Shown here: in pieces, positions 19,203 to 28,268 of the stretch
How positions within the stretch are numbered: position 1 is the stretch's first letter
Layout of the letters: every line of letters begins with the position of its first letter
Origin: UBA1275 sp002323515
Lineage (GTDB): Bacteria; Bacteroidota; Rhodothermia; Balneolales; Balneolaceae
Direction of reading: 5' to 3'
Assembly: GCA_964007875.1 (NCBI GenBank)
Contig: CAXGAH010000006.1
Location: 48,797-112,796, forward strand
DNA length: 64,000 nucleotides
Position numbers and translations under genes: made by a program
The notes under the pieces: generated by a model
The model's input: only the letters and a program-made list of their open reading frames with translations
Databases searched by the model: none
Told to the model about the DNA's origin: nothing

Positions 19203-19213
19203 AAGCGCTTGCA
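19203..19213. promoter_or_regulatory. Possible third LacI-type operator (weak)
   Basis: AAGCGCTTGCA, with the self-complementary core AAGCGCTT, has the central CG and flanking TTGC seen in LacI/CcpA-type sites and in the two stronger sites nearby. It lies ~120 bp upstream of the regulator start. It lacks a well-matched left arm, so confidence is low. Confidence 0.25.
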
Positions 19214-19312
19214 TAAATGTTTTTAAGTATTTAATGTATTTATAAGTTCTTGTATTTTAATACATGAATGATTACGTCTGTAAAACTTATTCTTATTTAT
19301 CTTTATAGTATA

Positions 19313-19329
19313 GCACAAACGTTTGCGCA
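19313..19329. promoter_or_regulatory. LacI-type operator-like palindrome upstream of regulator
   Basis: GCACAAACGTTTGCGCA contains the perfect palindrome CAAACGTTTG with a central CpG, typical of LacI-family operators. It ends one base before the preferred GTG start of the regulator, so a bound repressor would block transcription or early elongation (autoregulation). 16 of 17 positions match the second site at 20369-20385. Confidence 0.65.
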
Positions 19330-19330
19330 A

Positions 19331-20344
19331 GTGAAAAACAAAGTGAACATAAATTTTATAGCAGAAAAATCTGGTTACTCAGTAAGTACAGTATCTCGTG
19401 TTATTAATAAATGTGCAAAAGAATACCGAATTAGTAATAATGCAAGAACCAAAATACTTAAAATTAGTGATAAGTATGGGTATCATGCGAATCCAGTTGC
19501 TGTTAATTTAAGAGTAAAGAGAAGTCATACTTTGGGACTTTTAGTACCGGATTTAGAAAACCCATTCTTTGTTAATCTAGTTCGAGTAATAAATAGTAAG
19601 TTTGGAGAAAAAGGTTATTGCACAATAGTTAAAGAAACCAAAGATAATGCTGAAGAAGAACGTAAAGGACTAAATGAATTAATTGAACGCAATATCGATG
19701 GAATAATGTTGGTTCCCTCTATTTTTGCAGATGAGAACGGAGCATATATTGAAGAGATTATAAAAAAAGGTGTCCCACTTATATGTGTTGACCGGTATAT
19801 AGATAATACAAATATTCCTTATGTGGTTACTGACAATGAAAAAGGGGCTTATAAGGCTGTCTCATATTTAATTCAGAAAGGGCACAAAAAGATTGCATGT
19901 ATACAAGGGTTAGAATCCTCAAGCCCCTGCCGTGATCGAAAACAAGGATATATCAATGCTCTAAAAGATGCTGGATTAAAGCCGTTTTATATTGGTGGTA
20001 ATGAATTTAATCTAAAATGCGGCTATGAAGAAGCTTGTAAACTACTTTCAAATAATCAAAAACCAACTGCCATTTTTGCAATGAGTAGTACAATCGCTTT
20101 AGGGGTGATTAAGGCTATAAAAGAGTTTGGCTTATCTATGCCTGATGATATTTCTTTATTCGGATTTGATAACAATATTTTTTTGGACTTCTTAGCAGTA
20201 CCATTAACAACAGTTGCTCAGCCAGTTGAGGTGATTGGTGAAAAGGTAGCAGAGTATCTCATTTTGTCTATTAAGAAAGTTCTAAATGATGAATGGAAAA
20301 ATATAACAGTAGAACCAAAACTTATAATACGTGAGTCAGTATAG
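19331..20344 (+). CDS. LacI-family transcriptional regulator, predicted regulator of the ribose/nucleoside locus
   Basis: The GTG at 19331 is preferred: it places the start five residues before the helix-turn-helix NINFIAEKSGYSVSTVSRVIN, as is usual for LacI proteins. The upstream ATG at 19268 would run the operator-like palindrome into coding sequence. The DNA-binding helix and hinge (ARTKILKISDKYGYHANPVA) are followed by a complete periplasmic-binding-type sensor domain (TLGLLVPDLENPFF, DGIMLVPS, DISLFGFDN). At 337 residues it is full length. It is first in a block of ten same-strand genes for capture and use of ribose-containing compounds. The likely effector is a ribose-type sugar. Operator-like sites flank the gene on both sides. 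Confidence 0.9.
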   Translation: MKNKVNINFIAEKSGYSVSTVSRVINKCAKEYRISNNARTKILKISDKYGYHANPVAVNLRVKRSHTLGLLVPDLENPFFVNLVRVINSKFGEKGYCTIVKETKDNAEEERKGLNELIERNIDGIMLVPSIFADENGAYIEEIIKKGVPLICVDRYIDNTNIPYVVTDNEKGAYKAVSYLIQKGHKKIACIQGLESSSPCRDRKQGYINALKDAGLKPFYIGGNEFNLKCGYEEACKLLSNNQKPTAIFAMSSTIALGVIKAIKEFGLSMPDDISLFGFDNNIFLDFLAVPLTTVAQPVEVIGEKVAEYLILSIKKVLNDEWKNITVEPKLIIRESV

Positions 20345-20357
20345 TACAATAAAATCT

Positions 20358-20395
20358 TTTTTAAATATGCACAAAGGTTTGCGCATATTTAAAAA
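20358..20395. promoter_or_regulatory. 38-bp imperfect palindrome containing second operator, ahead of the uptake genes
   Basis: Arms 20358-20376 and 20377-20395 match at 17 of 19 positions. The core at 20369-20385, GCACAAAGGTTTGCGCA, differs by one base from the site upstream of the regulator. The palindrome sits between the regulator stop and the first structural gene (ATG 20441). As RNA the arms would also form a long AU-rich hairpin flanked by T and A runs, so it may double as a terminator for the regulator transcript. Repressor control of the downstream genes is an inference. Confidence 0.65.
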
Positions 20396-20440
20396 GACTA
20401 CAGTACATCAAATACTTCAAATATAAAACATAACTAAAAA

Positions 20441-21133
20441 ATGATACTTATGAAGAATAGAAAATTTTTAATAATCCCAACTTGCATCATTTTATCACTA
20501 ATAATAATATCAGGATGCACTGAAGATCAAGCTACTTCAGTGAGCGATGATCAATCTGTTACTGGGGCTGAAGATATTAGTGGTATAACTTCGGTTTTAA
20601 TAGATTTTAATGGGCTTGGAACGGGTAGCGTTTTTGATAATCCGGTTCCAAATTTCAAGTTTGAAGGATTGACCTTTGAATATGATAGTACTGATTTCGG
20701 ATCAATAACATTAGAGAATAATGACCATTTGATGATTACCCATAATGTTGAAGGAACTTACATATGGTCTGAATTAGATCTTGGTGGGAATCAAGATTTT
20801 ACTGGGAAAAAATTAAGGTTTGATTACAGTCATTTCACTGCTCCTGCATTAAGTGGTGTACATTGGGAGGATGACTCAACCGCTGCTGATATTCAAGTAT
20901 ATTTTGTAGACGAGGAATGGGGTGAAAGTGGCGGTCAAGTACAAGTTAGCAGCTTAAACCTAGAATACACTGAAAGCTGGCAGACTATCGAAATTTCACT
21001 ATCTGATTTTAATAGTCTATGGGGCCTTCCAGTAGAACCATCTATGGTAGCGTATATTGGGATAGAGATTTGGGGAGGGAAGCGGAATGCCCCTATTATA
21101 TTTCGGATCGATAATTTTGCAATTATTGATTAA
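20441..21133 (+). CDS. Lipoprotein with a galactose-binding-like (CBM-type) domain, paralogue of the next gene
   Basis: 230 residues with lipoprotein signal MKNRKFLIIPTCIILSL...SGC. The mature part is a single beta-sandwich: SVLIDFNGLGTGSVFDNPVP, FDYSHFTAP, then SWQTIEISLSDF and IGIEIWGG with a terminal FRIDNFAIID, the usual ending of jelly-roll carbohydrate-binding domains. The next gene has the same domain with ~75% visible identity. As the first structural gene ahead of SusC/SusD, it is likely a surface glycan- or nucleoside-binding protein. Ligand is unknown. Confidence 0.75.
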   Translation: MILMKNRKFLIIPTCIILSLIIISGCTEDQATSVSDDQSVTGAEDISGITSVLIDFNGLGTGSVFDNPVPNFKFEGLTFEYDSTDFGSITLENNDHLMITHNVEGTYIWSELDLGGNQDFTGKKLRFDYSHFTAPALSGVHWEDDSTAADIQVYFVDEEWGESGGQVQVSSLNLEYTESWQTIEISLSDFNSLWGLPVEPSMVAYIGIEIWGGKRNAPIIFRIDNFAIID

Positions 21134-21478
21134 ATACCTGTTTTCAATAATGCTGATCTGACGCTGAAAAAAGTTAAGATTACCAACATTGGGTAATATT
21201 ACTTATTTAGACTTAACGTCAATATTTACTATGATTTTTTAGTACTGTCATTTTTATAGTTTGATCAGTCAGTTGAAGGGCTATACTAGTAAAAAAGGCT
21301 ACATGATTTTTTATTTTATTAAAAAATTTAATAATGAATAGTAGAATAAATCAATAGAGCCAAAACTTAGACTGCTTACTCAAAAAGTAAAAAAAGAATA
21401 CACTTTAATAAAACTCATAAATATTAGTGCATTATCACAAACATTTATTCTACATCAAATTAAAAATTGAAACCAAAT
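21134..21478. other. Intergenic region between paralogous lipoprotein genes, no gene seen
   Basis: About 345 bp of AT-rich DNA without an open frame of note. The right end includes ATCACAAACATTTATTC (21433-21450), which partly resembles the operator half-site CACAAAC, but it is not palindromic. A separate promoter for the second lipoprotein could lie here. Confidence 0.5.
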
Positions 21479-22459
21479 ATGGTAATAATGAAAAATAGAA
21501 AATATTTAATAATCCCGATCTATATATTTTTATCATTAACAGTAACTACTGGCTGCTTTGATTTTTTTGGTTTTGATGAATCGTATGACCCTCCACTCAT
21601 CATTAACCAACCACCGGTAATATCAGGATTAAATAACTTATTTTTAAGTCCAGGATTTGGAGTATATGAAATTGACTTTGCAAATTATGTAAGCGATCAA
21701 GAAGGAGAAATTATAAATTACCAAGTTACCAATAGTGATGAATTGGTAATAGCCGTAAGTCTTGATAATACTGTATTAACCATAAGTGAGGTTGGTGCGG
21801 GGTCCTCTGATATCACAGTTACTGCCACAGATGGACGCGATGGCCATGATGTTAGCGCATCATTTACTGTAATCATTGCATCAGTTCTTGGAGCTGAGGA
21901 TTATACTGGTGTTGCTTCAGTTTTAATAGATTTTAATGGTCTTGGCACGGGTAGTGTTGTTGATAACCCAGTTCCAAACTTCACTTTTGAGGGATTGACC
22001 TATGAACATGATGGTACGGATTTTGGATCAATTACATTAGAAAATAATGATCACCTAATGATTACCCATAATGTTCCCGAGACTTATATATGGTCGGAAT
22101 ATAATCTTGGAGGTAATCAAGATTTTACAGGCAAAAAATTAAGATTCGATTATAGTCACTTTACTGCTCCTACGTTGAGTGGTGCACATTGGGAGGATGA
22201 TCCAACCGCAGCTGATATTCAATTATATTTTGTGGATGAAACATGGGGAGCAAGCGGTGGACAAAAACAAATTAGCAGCTTGAATCTCGAATATGCTGAA
22301 AGTTGGCAGACTGTAGAAGTACTACTATCAGATTTCATTAGTCTATGGGGTCTTCCAGCTGACCCATCTACAGTTGGATACATCGGTATAGAGGTTTGGG
22401 GTGGAGAGCAGGGCGATCCTATTTCATTCAGGATTGACAATCTTGGAATAGTAGATTAA
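21479..22459 (+). CDS. Lipoprotein with Ig-like plus CBM-type domains, paralogue of preceding gene
   Basis: ATG 21479 (or 21488) matches the start of the paralogue; an earlier TTG at 21467 is not needed. Signal MKNRKYLIIPIYIFLSL...TGC. Residues ~40-140 form an extra Ig/cadherin-like domain (PPVISGLNNLFLSPG ... SDITVTATDGRDGHDVSASF) that the upstream copy lacks. The rest repeats its beta-sandwich nearly residue for residue (SVLIDFNGLGTGSVVDNPVP ... IGIEVWGG ... FRIDNLGIVD). This is a tandem duplication followed by domain gain or loss. In a SusC/SusD locus such proteins usually act as extra surface binders; the Ig domain would act as a spacer. Confidence 0.8.
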   Translation: MVIMKNRKYLIIPIYIFLSLTVTTGCFDFFGFDESYDPPLIINQPPVISGLNNLFLSPGFGVYEIDFANYVSDQEGEIINYQVTNSDELVIAVSLDNTVLTISEVGAGSSDITVTATDGRDGHDVSASFTVIIASVLGAEDYTGVASVLIDFNGLGTGSVVDNPVPNFTFEGLTYEHDGTDFGSITLENNDHLMITHNVPETYIWSEYNLGGNQDFTGKKLRFDYSHFTAPTLSGAHWEDDPTAADIQLYFVDETWGASGGQKQISSLNLEYAESWQTVEVLLSDFISLWGLPADPSTVGYIGIEVWGGEQGDPISFRIDNLGIVD

Positions 22460-22495
22460 TTATTAAAACATCAACTTTTAATAACCAATGTTATA

Positions 22496-25492
22496 ATGAA
22501 AATATATCAGAAATCAATACTGGTGATTCTTTTTGGGATGTTTTGCTCTGTTCAAGCTAATGCACAATATGCCATTAATGGTAAAGTAACAGATGAATCG
22601 CAAGAAGTTCTACCAGGTGCAAATATAAAAGTTAAAGGTACTTCTTCGGGAACAGCTACAAATCGAGAAGGTGTATTTCAATTAAATGTTATGTCTTTGT
22701 CAGATACTTTAATTATCTCGTATCTCGGATTTCAAACCCAAGAAATTCCGATTAATGGTCGTACTAGCATTAACATAATAATGTCTGCAAGTTCAATTGC
22801 TGGAGAAGAAGTAGTTGTGGTAGGTTACGGGTCTCAAAGAAAAAAGGATCTCACGGGTGCCGTCGGTATTGTGGATATGGAGGAACTTGCAAAAAGTTTA
22901 TCAACAAATGTAACGGACCGCCTGCAGGGGAGGATTCCTGGTGTTACTGTAAGTAAAACTGGTGAACCTGGTTCCCTTGGTGATATAACTATACGAGGTG
23001 TTTCATTTTTCGGTGATAATAATCCATTATTTGTTATCGATGGAATTCCCACTGAGGATAGTCCCAATATAAATCCTACAGATATTGAGTCTATTCAAAT
23101 TTTGAAGGATGCGTCTTCATCAGCCATATATGGTTCAAGAGCAGCAAATGGGGTAGTAGTAATTACAACAAAAAAAGGGAATGCCGATAAAATGTCCGTC
23201 TCTTTTGAAAGTCAGGCGGGTATTCAGCAGTTTTCTAAAAAGTTGGGTGTAGTAAATGCGGCTGCTTTTGCAAGGATTCATAATGCAGCCTATGATAATG
23301 CTGGACTTCCACGAAGAAACTGGTCTGATGACCTATCTCGTGGTGTAGATACCGACTGGCAGAAAGCAGTTTTTGATGCTGCTGCATCCTTTCGGAATAA
23401 TAATATATCAGTTTCCTCAGGAAGCGAAAAAAGTAAAGTCTATTTAAACCTAAATAATACTGATCAGAATGGTACCATTAATAAAACCCGTTTTCAAAGG
23501 GTTGGTATACGTCTCAATACTGAATTTGACCTAAATGATAAAATTAAAATAGGACAGAACCTGGCTGTAAGCAAAACCCGTCAGATAGGGCAACAATATC
23601 TTGATGGTCAAGGTGTCATATACAACACACTTATGATGTTTCCAACCATTCCAGTTTACGATCCAACAACGATTAGTGGATATGGACATGGTTCTATTGA
23701 GGATGCAGAAACTTATCAGTTCAATCCCGTTGGAGTTCGGGAGATGTACAACAGCTATCAGGATCATACAAAGATCATAGGTAATATATTCACCGATATT
23801 CAGCTTTTAAAAAATCTTGAATATAAATTTAACTTTGGCGCCGACATTGATATGGGGGCTGCAAGAAATTTTCAACGGGGTGGACAGATTAGAACAGAAA
23901 TTCCGCACTTATCAGGTTTAGAAGAAAACAGTGCCGAGGATTTAATGCTTGTGATTGAAAATAGATTGACTTATAGCAAGAGTATTAATGATCACCAATT
24001 ATCTGTAATGGCTACGCATACGGAACAACAGTTTGATTTTAAACAAAATGGTATCTCAATTAATGGGGGTTTTGATAGTGATGACCCATTTTTCCAAATA
24101 TCGTCAACAACTGCATCACCCGAGAATATCTCTACATATGGAAATCAGCAGACATCAACGATTCGTTCATTTTTGGGAAGATTCACATACAATTTTTCCG
24201 ATAAGTATTTAATAACTGCAAATGTAAGAAGAGATGGTTCATCAAAATTTCCTGAGAAAAACAGATGGGGTACTTTCCCTTCAGTTTCAGCAGGGTGGAT
24301 AATTAACGAGGAAGGTTTCTTTAATATACCTGTAATCTCCAGATTAAAACTACGTGCTGGTTACGGAGTGGTTGGAAATGCTAGTATTGGAAATTATGCT
24401 TATCAAACATTAATTGCATCAAGCTCAGCAGGCGGTACTAATTATAACCTTGGGTACGGAGATCGTAGTGTAATAGGAGCTGCACGTGAAAACCTCGTTA
24501 ATGATGATCTGAAATGGGAAACCCTGAAAGAAACCAATCTAGGATTAGATTTAGTAATGTTCGATGGAAAATTTGAATTTACTGGGGATTACTATTTTGG
24601 CAACCTAGAAGATTTATTGGTAGCTGCGCCTGTTCCTGGCACTACAGGTGAAGGAATAGGCGGAACTACTATTGTCAATGTAGCCAGTATGGAAAGGTCA
24701 GGATGGGAACTTTTAGTAGTGTACCGTGAGATAGAAAAATCTATTAAATATGATATCACAGCAAACCTATTTCATACCGAAAACAAGGTCACCAGTCTTC
24801 CATTGGGAAATCTATTTGGTGAGTATTCCATTACAACTGTTGGCCTCCCTATTGGTCAGATTTATACCTTAGGCTACCAAGGTATTTATAAAGAGGCTGC
24901 AGAATTGAATGAGTACACTGTCATTAATAGGATTCCATATATTGGAGATGCGAAATACCAAGATGCTAATGGAGATGGTAATATAAGTGCAGGAGATGAC
25001 AGGGTCATTGTCGGAGACCCAAATCCCGATTTACAATATGGATTAAATCTTAATACTTACTGGAATAATTTTGAACTATCTGTATTCTTTCAGGGCGTTC
25101 ATGGAATAGATGTTTTCAATGGGGTAAGGTATGATATGGATACAAGTCCACTAACCACCTATTCAGGGGAATATGATCCATATATTGATGGGTCTGGTAC
25201 CGATCCAAGACCTACTGCTGATTTTGGAAGTCCTAATAATATTGCCAGCAGCTTGTACGTCGAAGATGGTTCCTATTTAAGACTTAAGAACGTTCGCTTG
25301 GGTTACAAAGTCCCGTGGAATAACATTGGGGAGCTGACTCTTTTTGCTGTTGGTCAGAACCTACTGACTTTTACAGGATATTCTGGTATGGATCCAGAAT
25401 TTGAAAGTGGTATTCTAGCTCCTGGAGTTGACGATGGAGGAGGATTCCCGAATGTTAGAATCTATAATTTGGGGCTAAATTTCAGTTTTTGA
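22496..25492 (+). CDS. SusC/RagA-family TonB-dependent outer-membrane transporter
   Basis: 998 residues with signal peptide MKIYQKSILVILFGMFCSVQANAQ. Then a carboxypeptidase-D-regulatory-like domain (GKVTDESQEVLPGANIKVKG), the SusC signature VVVGYGSQRKKDLTGAVG, a plug domain (ITIRGVSFFGDNNPLFVIDG, ILKDASSSAIYGSRAANGV) and a large 22-strand barrel ending in Phe (YNLGLNFSF). It is complete. SusC proteins import oligosaccharides or nutrients using TonB energy with a SusD lid. The SusD gene follows 14 bp later. Substrate is inferred from neighbours to be a ribose-containing compound. Confidence 0.95.
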   Translation: MKIYQKSILVILFGMFCSVQANAQYAINGKVTDESQEVLPGANIKVKGTSSGTATNREGVFQLNVMSLSDTLIISYLGFQTQEIPINGRTSINIIMSASSIAGEEVVVVGYGSQRKKDLTGAVGIVDMEELAKSLSTNVTDRLQGRIPGVTVSKTGEPGSLGDITIRGVSFFGDNNPLFVIDGIPTEDSPNINPTDIESIQILKDASSSAIYGSRAANGVVVITTKKGNADKMSVSFESQAGIQQFSKKLGVVNAAAFARIHNAAYDNAGLPRRNWSDDLSRGVDTDWQKAVFDAAASFRNNNISVSSGSEKSKVYLNLNNTDQNGTINKTRFQRVGIRLNTEFDLNDKIKIGQNLAVSKTRQIGQQYLDGQGVIYNTLMMFPTIPVYDPTTISGYGHGSIEDAETYQFNPVGVREMYNSYQDHTKIIGNIFTDIQLLKNLEYKFNFGADIDMGAARNFQRGGQIRTEIPHLSGLEENSAEDLMLVIENRLTYSKSINDHQLSVMATHTEQQFDFKQNGISINGGFDSDDPFFQISSTTASPENISTYGNQQTSTIRSFLGRFTYNFSDKYLITANVRRDGSSKFPEKNRWGTFPSVSAGWIINEEGFFNIPVISRLKLRAGYGVVGNASIGNYAYQTLIASSSAGGTNYNLGYGDRSVIGAARENLVNDDLKWETLKETNLGLDLVMFDGKFEFTGDYYFGNLEDLLVAAPVPGTTGEGIGGTTIVNVASMERSGWELLVVYREIEKSIKYDITANLFHTENKVTSLPLGNLFGEYSITTVGLPIGQIYTLGYQGIYKEAAELNEYTVINRIPYIGDAKYQDANGDGNISAGDDRVIVGDPNPDLQYGLNLNTYWNNFELSVFFQGVHGIDVFNGVRYDMDTSPLTTYSGEYDPYIDGSGTDPRPTADFGSPNNIASSLYVEDGSYLRLKNVRLGYKVPWNNIGELTLFAVGQNLLTFTGYSGMDPEFESGILAPGVDDGGGFPNVRIYNLGLNFSF

Positions 25493-25506
25493 TATCTAAT
25501 TTTTTA

Positions 25507-27075
25507 ATGAATAAACAAATGAATAATTCGATATATAAATCAATATTATTAATTCTTGTGTTAGGCATATCCACATCTTCATGCACAGATTTAACACAGG
25601 TAAATCCTAACTTTGAAACTGAAGAAAGCTTCTGGGAAACAAAAGAAGATTTTTATCAGGGACTAATTGGTGCATATGATCTTTTGCAAACGGGAGATAT
25701 GTATGCTGGCCAGATTCAACATACTCTTAATCTTCTTTCTGATGAAGGTTTTACAGGTCAGCTAGGCGACCCTTATAATTTAGCTACATTCAGTTCTGAT
25801 CTTAACAATGAATTTCATGTAACATTGTGGTACAGTTTTTACACATTAATTGCCAGATCTTATCAAATTATTGAAAGAGGAGAGAACGGCGATGTGTCTG
25901 GTATAGAAGGGATAATCGGTGAAGCTAAGTTTCTAGTTGCGCTATCATATTACAATTTAATTTCTGCATACGGAGATGGAATTGCATTTGTAAATGGTAT
26001 TCAAAGTGCAAGTGATAGGCCTAGAAAAGCTGAGCCAGGCGAGATGTGGGGCTTTACTGAAACCCTATTAACAGAAGCTATTAAAGTATTACCTGTGGCA
26101 TATTCCTCTACTGAATTCGGCAGGATAACCAAGGGAGCTGCACAAGCACTTCTGGCGAAAATCCATATGCAACAAAATGATTATAGCGCAGCAGAACAAA
26201 TACTCAGTGAACTAATTGGATCTGATCAATACAAACTTAATGTTAACTATGAATCCAATTTTACTGAAGAACTCACTACTGGAAATAAGGAAGTGATTTT
26301 TCAAATTAATTTTTTGCATAATGGACCTCAACAGGAAACGGATAATAACTGGTTTTTTAGAATAAATTCACCAGGTGAATCCAGTTTTGGTATTTGGTCT
26401 GATCAAGTTGCAACAAATTTTGCGTTGGAATCCTATCTTGTTGAAACTGATAAAGATGGAAATATTGATCCCCGGTTGAATATGAGTCTTTTCAGTAATT
26501 ACAGCGATAAAACTTTATATGGACAGACATGGGAATGGTGGGAATCAAATGCAAACATCGTTTCAGAAGCAAGTTTTTATAAGTTTAACGAAAATGTGGC
26601 CGTGTTAAATGAGTTAAATAATGGTTCAGGTTCTGTACAATGGAAAAATGGTGGTAAAGATATGATTGTTATTCGATATGCCGATATCTTATTATTATAT
26701 GCAGAAGCATTGAATGAGAATGGCAAGACCCCTGAAGCACACAATTATGTAAATATTGTAAGAGCAAGGGCTAATATGAATAATCTTGAAGTGACAGCAG
26801 GAGATATACTTAGTCAGGCTGAATTTCGGGAACAAATCAAGCATGAACGTCTAGTTGAATTATGTGGAGAGTTTATAAGGTGGTTTGATTTAAAGAGGTG
26901 GGGAGAATATGGGCCTCAAATAGCGAACGACTTTACTGTCCCTGCCACTGGAAACATAATTGCAAGGGATCAATCTTTTTCAAATTTCAGGAATGGCCAA
27001 GACGAACTATTTCCTATTCCTCTCGACGAATTGGACTTGAATCCTAATTTACTTCCACAAAACCCAGGATGGTAA
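25507..27075 (+). CDS. SusD/RagB-family nutrient-binding lipoprotein
   Basis: The ATG at 25507 gives a lipoprotein signal ending ISTSSC; the TTG at 25489 overlapping the SusC stop is less likely. The helical TPR-type scaffold (FLVALSYYNLISAYGDG, GAAQALLAKIHMQQ) and the conserved C-terminal region MIVIRYADILLLYAEALNENG ... RLVELCGEFIRWFDLKRWG ... FPIPLDELDLNPN are standard SusD. It acts as the surface lid of the upstream SusC. Full length (522 residues). Confidence 0.95.
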   Translation: MNKQMNNSIYKSILLILVLGISTSSCTDLTQVNPNFETEESFWETKEDFYQGLIGAYDLLQTGDMYAGQIQHTLNLLSDEGFTGQLGDPYNLATFSSDLNNEFHVTLWYSFYTLIARSYQIIERGENGDVSGIEGIIGEAKFLVALSYYNLISAYGDGIAFVNGIQSASDRPRKAEPGEMWGFTETLLTEAIKVLPVAYSSTEFGRITKGAAQALLAKIHMQQNDYSAAEQILSELIGSDQYKLNVNYESNFTEELTTGNKEVIFQINFLHNGPQQETDNNWFFRINSPGESSFGIWSDQVATNFALESYLVETDKDGNIDPRLNMSLFSNYSDKTLYGQTWEWWESNANIVSEASFYKFNENVAVLNELNNGSGSVQWKNGGKDMIVIRYADILLLYAEALNENGKTPEAHNYVNIVRARANMNNLEVTAGDILSQAEFREQIKHERLVELCGEFIRWFDLKRWGEYGPQIANDFTVPATGNIIARDQSFSNFRNGQDELFPIPLDELDLNPNLLPQNPGW

Positions 27076-27225
27076 AATCCGTTTGATTTGAGCTGAATAA
27101 AAAAAGAGGACACATATTCATAACAGTATTCTAATTTAAATTAAAAAAACTTTATGATGAAAATTGTAGGAAATATATATAGTGGTAAAATTCACACTAA
27201 GTTTAAAATTAATTATATAAATTTT

Positions 27226-28233
27226 ATGAAAACTAGCTTACTAGTGTTAGCTTCTTTGATTGTTACTTGTACCAGTGATAGCATACAGAAAACCAAAATA
27301 CTTTTTGATACAGATGCTAACAACGAACTTGATGATCAGCATGCCTTAGCCTATTTATTATTCAATGGCCAGGATTTTGAGGTAGAGGGTATCACGGTTA
27401 ATAAAACAAGAAGTGGAGGAGATATTGATGAGCATTATAAAGAAGCAGAAAGGGTTGTAAAATTGTGTGGTCTTTCCGATAAAATTAATATCTATAAAGG
27501 AGCCAGTGGTACTTTTCAGGAAATTAAGGAAAACATCAATGAACCTACTTTTGATGGTGATGAGGCGGTCAATTATATTATCGCAAGTGCAAAAGCTTAT
27601 CAGGATAATAAATTAGTTTTATTGCCTGTCGGTAAACTGACCAATATTGCTCTTGCACTCTATAAAGATTCTTCCATCACCGATAATGTGAGAGTTGTAT
27701 GGCTTGGATCTAACTACCCTGAACCCGGTGAGTATAACCAGGATGGTGATCCCTCGGCACTACAATACATACTAGATTCTAATGTGGAATTTGAAATAGC
27801 TCTAGTTAGATATGATCGACCATCAGGTACTGACGCTGTCAAAGCCTATTTGGCAGACATCAAAAAATATATGCCAAATAAAGGACCAGAGTTATTGAAT
27901 CCTATTATTGGGCGGCATGGTAATGAGTTTTCAAATTTTGGTGATTATTCTGTTAATTTATTTATGAATATTGAAGAATTTGATGATGGTTTTGACGAAG
28001 GTTACGATCAGGCAAGAGCACTTTTTGACATGGCGGCAGTTGCTATCGTAAAAAACCCTTCTTGGGCCATTCCAACTCAAATATCAAGCCCAGAACTTAT
28101 TGATGGCGTTTGGAAAGACAGACCTGAAAATCCTAGAAAAATTACTCTTTGGGAAAATTTCGACAAGAAAGAAATAATGGAAGATTTCTACAACTCAATG
28201 GAAAACTATGTACTCGTAAATGCTGAACAATGA
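27226..28233 (+). CDS. Inosine-uridine nucleoside hydrolase-family lipoprotein
   Basis: The ATG at 27226 gives a lipoprotein signal MKTSLLVLASLIVTC; the 27154 ATG would add 24 unneeded residues. Immediately after is the calcium-binding motif DTDANNELDDQHAL (Asp28-Asp37), diagnostic of IU-nucleoside hydrolases, then VEGITVNKTR, VLLPVGKLTNIALAL and DMAAVAIVKNP. Family reaction: hydrolysis of the N-glycosidic bond of ribonucleosides to ribose and base. As a lipoprotein it should act in the periplasm or at the surface, releasing ribose for the permease and ribokinase encoded downstream. Its stop overlaps the ATG-A of the next frame, suggesting coupling. Confidence 0.9.
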   Translation: MKTSLLVLASLIVTCTSDSIQKTKILFDTDANNELDDQHALAYLLFNGQDFEVEGITVNKTRSGGDIDEHYKEAERVVKLCGLSDKINIYKGASGTFQEIKENINEPTFDGDEAVNYIIASAKAYQDNKLVLLPVGKLTNIALALYKDSSITDNVRVVWLGSNYPEPGEYNQDGDPSALQYILDSNVEFEIALVRYDRPSGTDAVKAYLADIKKYMPNKGPELLNPIIGRHGNEFSNFGDYSVNLFMNIEEFDDGFDEGYDQARALFDMAAVAIVKNPSWAIPTQISSPELIDGVWKDRPENPRKITLWENFDKKEIMEDFYNSMENYVLVNAEQ

Positions 28234-28268
28234 TAAAACAAGACAACATTTTTAAATACAGCAAATTA

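Noticed and set aside
19268..19330. N-terminal signal-like extension of the LacI-type regulator
   Set aside because: The extra 21 residues resemble a secretion signal by chance and would place the operator inside the gene; LacI proteins start just before the helix-turn-helix.
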